Source: Arthrobacter sp. ov407 (GTDB taxonomy: Bacteria > Actinomycetota > Actinomycetes > Actinomycetales > Micrococcaceae). From it: 64,000 nucleotides of DNA. Positions 58,746-64,000 of the stretch are shown in pieces. Position 1 is the stretch's first letter, and every line of letters begins with the position of its first letter. The translations under genes were made by a program, and so were the position numbers. The DNA lies in assembly GCF_900102895.1 (NCBI RefSeq), contig NZ_FNGD01000011.1, positions 105,672-169,671 of the forward strand, given 5' to 3'. The notes under the pieces were generated by a model, which did not search any database, was not told the origin of the DNA, and was given only the letters and a program-made list of their open reading frames with translations.

Positions 58746-58833
58746 CGGAGACGGGGGGATTTGAACCCCCGGTGGAGTTGTGCCCCACACTTCATTAGCA
58801 GTGAAGCCCATTCGGCCGCTCTGGCACGTCTCC
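58746..58833 (-). tRNA. tRNA-Ser (anticodon GCT)
   Basis: Read leftward: acceptor GGAGACG/CGTCTCC with discriminator G, D arm GAGCGGCCGAATGGG, anticodon arm CTTCA-CTGCTAA-TGAAG with GCT at 34-36, a long variable arm (TGTGGGGCACAACTCCA) and the T arm CGGGGG-TTCAAAT-CCCCC. No CCA is encoded. Confidence 0.97.
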
Positions 58834-58988
58834 AATTGCTATTAACTAGCCAACCAAGGATACGCAGAAGGTGCCACGCAGTGCAAAACGGCCCGCCCGG
58901 GACATCGCGGGGTCACTTCAGGCCCATGACGGCCGCCGGATGGGCGCGGAGTGACCCCGTGTTGCTTGTCGCTGTCGGGACTGCGGGA

Positions 58989-61268
58989 TCAGGCCTCCTG
59001 GCCGGCCAGGGCCCGCCACAGGAAGTGCTGGCTGCGGCTCTGCAGGGCCGCGGCCTGCCGGTTGTCCGAGGCCCCCGCGTGGCCGCCCTCGAGGGCTTCG
59101 TGGAACCAGACATTGGGGATGCCCATGGCCTGCATGCGGGCCGCCATCTTCCGGGCCTGGACCGGTCCCACCCGGTCATCCGAGGTCGCCGTCCAGATGA
59201 ATGCCTCCGGGTAGTCCACGCCGTCCTTGAGCAGGTGGTACGGGGAGAACGTCTTCAGGAACTCCCACTGCTCGGGGACGTCGGGGTCGCCGTATTCGCC
59301 AATCCAGGAATAGCCCGCGGAAAGTTTGGTGTACCGGCGCATGTCCAGGAGCGGGACCCCGCAGGACACGGCGCCGAACAGCTCCGGGTACTGCGTGAGC
59401 ATGTTGCCCACCAGCAGGCCGCCGTTGGAGCCGCCCACGCAGCCGAGCCGCTCCCGGGAAGTGACGCCGCGGGAGATCAGGTCCTTCGCCACGGCGGCGA
59501 AGTCCTCGTACGCCCGGTGGCGGTTGCCCTGCAGCGCGGCGCGGTGCCAGGCCGGCCCGTACTCGCCCCCGCCGCGGATGTTCGCCACCACGTAGACACC
59601 GCCGCGGCGGTGTGGGGCCTCACCCTCGGCCCCGCTGGAGTCCGCGGTGCGCCGCTCCAGCCAGGCCCGGCCGATCGCGCCGCTGTAGGCCGGAGTCCGT
59701 GAAATCTCGAAGCCCCCGTAGCCGGACAGCTGGGTAGGGTTCTGGCCGTCCAGCACCAGGTCCGTGGCGGCCACCTGGAAGTACGGAATCTTGGTGCCGT
59801 CGCTGGAGACCGCGAAGTGCTGCTGGACTTCGTAGTCGGCCTCGTTGAAGAACGACGGCGAGGTCCGGATCACCTCGTGCGTGCTGGACACGGAGTCACT
59901 GTCGCGCGTGAGTGTACCGCGGGTCAGGGTCGTGGGCGTCGTGAAGCCGGTGGCCACGAGCCAGAAGTCGTTTCCTGCGCCCGGCGCCTCGCCCTCGGAC
60001 ACCGAGGCGGCGCCGCCGGTGCCGTCGTCGTCCGAGCCTTCGGCGTCGTCTTCGTCATCCACCGCGAAGGCATTGACGTCGTGCAGGGGCGGGCAGGCGT
60101 CCAGCACGGTGGCCTCCCACGCGGCGTCGGTACCCGGGCGCCGCGGATCCAGGACGTGGATTTCCGAGGACACGTCCCGGAGCAGGTTCAGCAGCAGGAA
60201 GTCCCGCGTCCAGCTCCAGGACTGCAGGGAGGTGTGCGGATCGGGCGTGAAGAGCACGGCGAGGTCCCGGGAGCCGGCGAGGAAGTCCTCGAACCCGGCC
60301 GCGAGCAGGGAACCCGCCGGGTGGGTGGTGCCGTTGACGGTCCAGTCACGCTGCGGGCGGAACAGCAGCCATTCGCGGTGCGAGCTCAGGTTCACGTCGG
60401 CCGGCACGTCGATCTGCACCCACTGACCATCGCGCAGCACCGAGGTGTTCTTCTCGAAGAAACTGATCCAGTCCACGGCAAACGTGCGTTCGAAGCCCGG
60501 AGTGGAGTCGTGGGCCACGATCGCCATCATGTGGTCCTCGGGAATGTCGAACAGCTGCTCGGCCTGCGCCAGGGAGGCGCCCCGGCGCAGCTTCACGCCG
60601 GTCCGGGCATAGGACGAGGTGGTCCGCGGCAGGTCCTGGGCGGTGGTGGCGACGAGCAGGGTGTCCTCGTCCAGCCAGGAGGCGTTGCCCTTGCCGGTCG
60701 GGAGGTCGAAGCCGCCGTCGGCCGGGTCCACGAAGCCGCGGGCCTCGACGTCGAACTCCCGGTGGCGGTTCGCGTCCCCGCCGTCGGGCGAGAAGGCCAG
60801 CAGGGCCCGCCGGTGGGGTTCACCCGGGGCCGGGCGGAGGAAGTTGGCGCCGTGGAAGACCCAGTCCTGGCCTTCGGCGGCGGCGAGGGCGTCGACATCC
60901 AGCAGGACATCCCACTCGGGAGTCCCGGCCCGGTAGCTGTCCCAGCTGGTTCGCCGCCACAGGCCCTTGGGGTTGTCCCGGTCCTTCCAAAAGTTGTAGT
61001 ACCACTCGCCGTGCTTGCCTACCATGGGGATCCGGTCGGTGGAGTCGAGGACCTCCAGGATCCTGCCTTCCAGGGCGGTGTACTCGGCATCTTCGAGGAG
61101 CTCCTCGGTGCGGGCGTTCTGTTCACGGACCCACGCCAACTGCTCCTGGCCGTAGATGTCCTCCAGCCAGATGTTCTCGTCGACGGGTCCGGGGGAAGTC
61201 CCTGCAGCCGGGAGGGCGCCGGTGGCTTGGCCGGACGCGGACGGGTGGTCAGCTTCTGTGGTGGTCAT
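58989..61268 (-). CDS. Prolyl oligopeptidase family serine peptidase (S9)
   Basis: A 759-residue peptidase. An N-terminal segment (ENIWLEDIYGQEQLAWVREQ) leads to a seven-bladed propeller (about 90-470), then the alpha/beta hydrolase domain with NIRGGGEYGPAWH, the nucleophile in CVGGSNGGLLVGNM, the acidic residue in SDDRVGPVQAR and the His of LEGGHAGASD. It cleaves short proline-containing peptides, probably in the cytosol since no signal peptide is seen. A short acidic insertion (DDEDDAEGSDDDG) lies in the propeller. GGA lies 8 bases before the ATG. Confidence 0.93.
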   Translation of the reverse strand: MTTTEADHPSASGQATGALPAAGTSPGPVDENIWLEDIYGQEQLAWVREQNARTEELLEDAEYTALEGRILEVLDSTDRIPMVGKHGEWYYNFWKDRDNPKGLWRRTSWDSYRAGTPEWDVLLDVDALAAAEGQDWVFHGANFLRPAPGEPHRRALLAFSPDGGDANRHREFDVEARGFVDPADGGFDLPTGKGNASWLDEDTLLVATTAQDLPRTTSSYARTGVKLRRGASLAQAEQLFDIPEDHMMAIVAHDSTPGFERTFAVDWISFFEKNTSVLRDGQWVQIDVPADVNLSSHREWLLFRPQRDWTVNGTTHPAGSLLAAGFEDFLAGSRDLAVLFTPDPHTSLQSWSWTRDFLLLNLLRDVSSEIHVLDPRRPGTDAAWEATVLDACPPLHDVNAFAVDDEDDAEGSDDDGTGGAASVSEGEAPGAGNDFWLVATGFTTPTTLTRGTLTRDSDSVSSTHEVIRTSPSFFNEADYEVQQHFAVSSDGTKIPYFQVAATDLVLDGQNPTQLSGYGGFEISRTPAYSGAIGRAWLERRTADSSGAEGEAPHRRGGVYVVANIRGGGEYGPAWHRAALQGNRHRAYEDFAAVAKDLISRGVTSRERLGCVGGSNGGLLVGNMLTQYPELFGAVSCGVPLLDMRRYTKLSAGYSWIGEYGDPDVPEQWEFLKTFSPYHLLKDGVDYPEAFIWTATSDDRVGPVQARKMAARMQAMGIPNVWFHEALEGGHAGASDNRQAAALQSRSQHFLWRALAGQEA

Positions 61269-61352
61269 TTTTCCATCCAAGAACATCGGTGCGGCAGTGG
61301 CAAGTCACGCGGAGGTCAAGCCGGCGGCCGGGTTGCCGATACGCTGGATGCC

Positions 61353-63542
61353 GTGGGCATATCGCGAAGCATCCGGACGGCAGTGATAGGCGCCGGTCCC
61401 CGGGGCACGAGCGTATTGGAACGGCTCCTCGCCAACTGGGCCGCCGCCGGCTCCGCGGGAACCCTGCACATCGACGTGATCGACCCTTACCCGGCGGGCC
61501 CGGGGCACGTCTGGCAGCCGGGACAGTCGCGGCTGTACCTGATGAACACACAGTCCTTTTATCCCACCGTTGTCCCCGAGGACCGGGAGCTCGCTCCGCC
61601 CCTGGCCGGGCACACGTTCGACCAGTGGCGCGAACTCCAGCAAGGGCGCCCGCACCCAACACTGACTGACGAGGAACGCGCCGAGGTGTCCGGGCTCGGT
61701 GAGACGGACTTCCCCAGCCGGGCCCTGTACGGCCGTTACCTGCGGTCCACCCTCGAGGAACTGCTCACTGTGCTGCCGGCCGGCGTCAGCGTGGACTTCC
61801 ACCCGGCGACGGCGACGTCCGTCCGCCACGCCGCCGCGGAGCCGGCCGATCCGGCGGCCGCGGAGGTGGAATTTGCCGAACAGAAGCAACAATCGGCGCG
61901 GTTCGACGTCGCGCTCGACGACGGCACGGTACTGACCGTCGACTCCGTGGTGCTGGCCGTGGGCCATCTCGACGCGCGGTTGAACGCCGAACAGCGGGAG
62001 CTGCTCTCCGCGGCGGAAGAACTCGGACTCCTATACTTGCCGCCGGCGGCGCCCGCCGACGTCGACTGGTCCGTGGTGCCGGCCGGAAAACCTGTCCTGG
62101 TGCGCGGCATGGGCCTGAACTTCTTTGACGTGATGGGACAGCTGACGGAAGGGCGCGGCGGCCGGTTCGTTGCCGAGGAGAGCCACGGTGAACTGACGTA
62201 TCTGCCCTCCGGCCGCGAACCGCTCATCATCGCCGCCTCACGCCGCGGCACCCCCTACCGGGCGAAGGCGACGCTCACCGGCTACTACCCGGGCGCGGTC
62301 CAGTTGCGGTACTGCACCGAGCACGCGATCGCGAAGTTCGCCGACTCCGGAATCCGGCCCTCATTCGACTTCGACATCTGGCCGCTCCTGCACCGGGATG
62401 CGATCTGGGCCTACTACTCGACGCTCGCGCGCTCGCAGCCCGATGCCATCCTGACCGGTCCATCCGAGTTCCTGCGCGCCCTGGACGAGTCCCTGCGGCC
62501 GCACGCGCATTCGACCGCGAAGTGGCAGAACGCCACGGAATCGGTGATCTCCGTCCATGTCCGGGCAGCCCACCGTCTGGACCTGCTGGGCCTCGCGGCG
62601 CCCCTGGCCGGGCGCTCGTTTGACTCGCGGGCTGAACTGGACGCCGCCGTCGTCGACTACCTGCTCGACGACGCCCGGCGCTCGGCACTTGGCGAGGACG
62701 ACCCCGTGAAGATGGCGATCGGCGCGCTGCACCACGGCCGGGCGGTAGTGAAGACCGCTGTGGCCGACAGCGGCATCACGGACGAATCCTGGGTCGCGGG
62801 TCTCCGGGGCTGGTTCGAATCCTTCGTGGAAGGCCTGGCGAGCGGGCCGCCGGCGTTGCGCGCTGCGCAGCTCGCGGCGCTGGCGCGGGCGGGAGTTGTA
62901 CGCTTCGTGGGCCCGGACCCCAAGTTCGGCGTGGATCGCCGGGCCCGGACGTTCACTGCGGCGTCGCCCTGGGTGGGCGGCGGAACCGATGAAACCGCGG
63001 GTGAACAGTCAAAGGGTGCCGGAATGTATGGCGCCGGCCTGGACCGTGTTGGCGTGGGCTCGGTTGGCTCGGTTGGCTCGGTTGGCTCGGTTGGCTCTGT
63101 TGGCGTTGGCGGTGACGGCGGCGCCGGTTTGCGGAGCGCGGGAACGGTGAGGGCGCAGACGGAGAACGCCGTGGCGGGCGCGGTGTCCGCGACGGCGATG
63201 ATCGAGGCGCTGGCACCGGCCAACCGGGTGGCCGTCAATTCCTCGCCTCTGCTGGAACAGCTGCTCGCCGAGGGGCTGGTGCGGCCGCGCCTCATGATGA
63301 CCGTGGAGGGAACCCCCGTGGAGACCTCCGGGCTCGACGTCGTCCCGCATCCGTATCGGCCGCTGGGTGCCAACGGGTCCGTGACGCCGGGGCTCTACGT
63401 GCTGGGGCTCCAGCTCTCCGCCACGCAATGGGGCACGGCCATCGCGGCCGAGGCCCGGCCGAAGTCCGGCCCCGTTTACCGCAGCGGCCAACGCACCCTG
63501 CGCGACGCCGACGAGATCGCCCGCGACATCCTGGCCCACTAG
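61353..63542 (+). CDS. FAD/NAD(P)-binding protein, FAD-NAD(P)-binding (PF13454-like)
   Basis: A 729-residue flavoprotein with an N-terminal Rossmann motif (RTAVIGAGPRGTSVLERLL) and the family's QSRLYLMNTQSFYPTVVP segment. A second nucleotide fold follows (VDSVVLAVGHLDARL; GKPVLVRGMGLNFFDVMGQL). The GTG at 61353 has TACGCT 7 bases upstream. Around residues 569-584 a 9-base tandem repeat encodes five S-V-G units, a likely length-variable linker. The C-terminal part (SATQWGTAIAAEARP) completes the fold. The reaction is unknown; such proteins oxidise amines or release siderophore-like groups. Confidence 0.85.
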   Translation: MGISRSIRTAVIGAGPRGTSVLERLLANWAAAGSAGTLHIDVIDPYPAGPGHVWQPGQSRLYLMNTQSFYPTVVPEDRELAPPLAGHTFDQWRELQQGRPHPTLTDEERAEVSGLGETDFPSRALYGRYLRSTLEELLTVLPAGVSVDFHPATATSVRHAAAEPADPAAAEVEFAEQKQQSARFDVALDDGTVLTVDSVVLAVGHLDARLNAEQRELLSAAEELGLLYLPPAAPADVDWSVVPAGKPVLVRGMGLNFFDVMGQLTEGRGGRFVAEESHGELTYLPSGREPLIIAASRRGTPYRAKATLTGYYPGAVQLRYCTEHAIAKFADSGIRPSFDFDIWPLLHRDAIWAYYSTLARSQPDAILTGPSEFLRALDESLRPHAHSTAKWQNATESVISVHVRAAHRLDLLGLAAPLAGRSFDSRAELDAAVVDYLLDDARRSALGEDDPVKMAIGALHHGRAVVKTAVADSGITDESWVAGLRGWFESFVEGLASGPPALRAAQLAALARAGVVRFVGPDPKFGVDRRARTFTAASPWVGGGTDETAGEQSKGAGMYGAGLDRVGVGSVGSVGSVGSVGSVGVGGDGGAGLRSAGTVRAQTENAVAGAVSATAMIEALAPANRVAVNSSPLLEQLLAEGLVRPRLMMTVEGTPVETSGLDVVPHPYRPLGANGSVTPGLYVLGLQLSATQWGTAIAAEARPKSGPVYRSGQRTLRDADEIARDILAH

Positions 63543-63657
63543 CCCTCCCGCTCCCGCTCCCGCACTAGCCCACTAGCCCGCCCTCTCCCGCTCTCAGGAA
63601 TGGGCGTGTGCCGTGGCTCGCCCGCCTCCGAAAAATGGACATGCCCTCCCTTGGGAC

Positions 63658-64000
63658 TGAACTGGTCCCCGAAAGTTGGACTGGCCAAATAAGATCCTAG
63701 GCCGCGAGGGCCTGGGCCCGGTATTGCACCGGGCTCAGGCCCTTGAGCTTTGTCGAGATTCTTTCGGTGTTGTACCAGCGGATGTATTCGTGCAGTGCCG
63801 CTGCCAGTGCGTCGGTGCTGAGGAACCGGACATGGTGGAAGAGCTCTTCCTTGAGGTGACCGAAGAAGTTCTCCATCACCGCGTTGTCGTAGCAGTTGCC
63901 CCTGCGGGACATCGATTGAACCGCGCCGGCGCCCTCCAGAAGAACGCGCCAGGAGACGTGCCGGTACTGGAAGCCCTGATCCGAATGCACCAGCGGCTGC
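63658..64000. mobile_element. IS3-family insertion sequence, partial at window edge
   Basis: The element contains the 3' part of a left-reading IS3 transposase, with its end about 40 bases beyond the stop. TGAACTGGTCCCCGAAAG (63658-63675) is the likely inverted-repeat end. The other end lies outside the window. Confidence 0.75.
63697..64000 (-). CDS. IS3-family transposase OrfB, C-terminal part
   Basis: The visible 100 residues carry the second half of the DDE integrase domain: LVHSDQGFQYRHVSWR with the second Asp, then SMSRRGNCYDNAVMENFFGH with the catalytic Glu (ENFFG), and IRWYNTERISTKLKGLSPVQ. The N-terminal part continues beyond the right edge. The reading frame is intact, so the copy may be active. 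Confidence 0.92.
   Translation of the reverse strand, partial: QPLVHSDQGFQYRHVSWRVLLEGAGAVQSMSRRGNCYDNAVMENFFGHLKEELFHHVRFLSTDALAAALHEYIRWYNTERISTKLKGLSPVQYRAQALAA

Larger units (their letters stand above)
58502..58988. other. Intergenic region with repeat element and tRNA
   Basis: This 487-base gap holds the second copy of the palindromic repeat, a terminator and tRNA-Ser(GCT), each listed separately. No protein gene is seen. Confidence 0.6.

Noticed and set aside
59817..61340. Right-reading open frame opposite the prolyl oligopeptidase, fused to the next flavoprotein
   Set aside because: The part before 61353 is a shadow of the peptidase; the flavoprotein starts at its own GTG with a -10 box.

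Overview
The window is high-GC actinobacterial chromosome. Gene content and style (Rrf2/NsrR-flavohemoglobin pair, GTP-type PEP carboxykinase, RecQ with a phosphoribosyltransferase-like tail, paired GT39 glycosyltransferases, dodecin, YhgE/Pip exporter, many genes with a TANNNT box about 6 bases before the start codon) fit Arthrobacter or a close relative in the Micrococcaceae. This assignment is inference from family content, not from a database search.

Bases 1 to about 15,190 look like an accessory region: no housekeeping genes, somewhat lower GC, many small membrane proteins of unknown function, several broken or duplicated gene pieces, an orphan RES-domain protein, a VOC protein, a methyltransferase and an LRR/DUF4265 pair. 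It ends at the 3' end of a tRNA-Ser(CGA) gene, a classic integration point. Within it two left-reading operons (9684 to 8534 and 12194 to 10757) encode multi-pass membrane proteins joined by 4-base overlaps, and a frameshifted partial paralogue of one of them lies at 10038-10211. A candidate 6C-type small RNA lies at about 3799-3882.

Bases 15,400 to 23,550 return to chromosomal genes: a dehydrogenase/variant PTPS/GT4 glycosyltransferase cluster, an AlkZ-like protein, tadA, a PAP2 phosphatase, upp, a VOC protein and a HAD phosphatase. Bases 23,600 to 29,250 hold a left-reading operon of a GT2-GtrA fusion followed by two GT39 membrane glycosyltransferases. A 1.3 kb element with IS21-like multi-repeat ends (29362-30680) carries a monooxygenase and a DUF427 gene but no transposase. 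Then come a secreted lytic-transglycosylase-like protein behind a ydaO/c-di-AMP riboswitch, a histidine kinase/response regulator pair, a divergent glycine-rich membrane protein and a winged-helix regulator preceded by an array of short repeats.

Bases 37,000 to 58,500 hold dodecin, a SixA-like phosphatase, a TetR/YhgE/ABC-like operon with its palindromic operator, a disulfide oxidoreductase, a FadR-type regulator, tRNA-Arg(ACG), pckG, a BBE-type oxidase, the nsrR-hmp nitric oxide module, a phosphomannomutase, a RecQ fusion, an MFS exporter and a phytoene-desaturase-like oxidoreductase. The right end has tRNA-Ser(GCT), a prolyl oligopeptidase, a large FAD/NAD(P)-binding protein and the start of an IS3-family element that runs out of the window.

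The least explained parts are the membrane-protein operons with decayed paralogues, the PTPS variant cluster, the passenger-carrying IS21-like element, and the repeat array in front of the winged-helix regulator.
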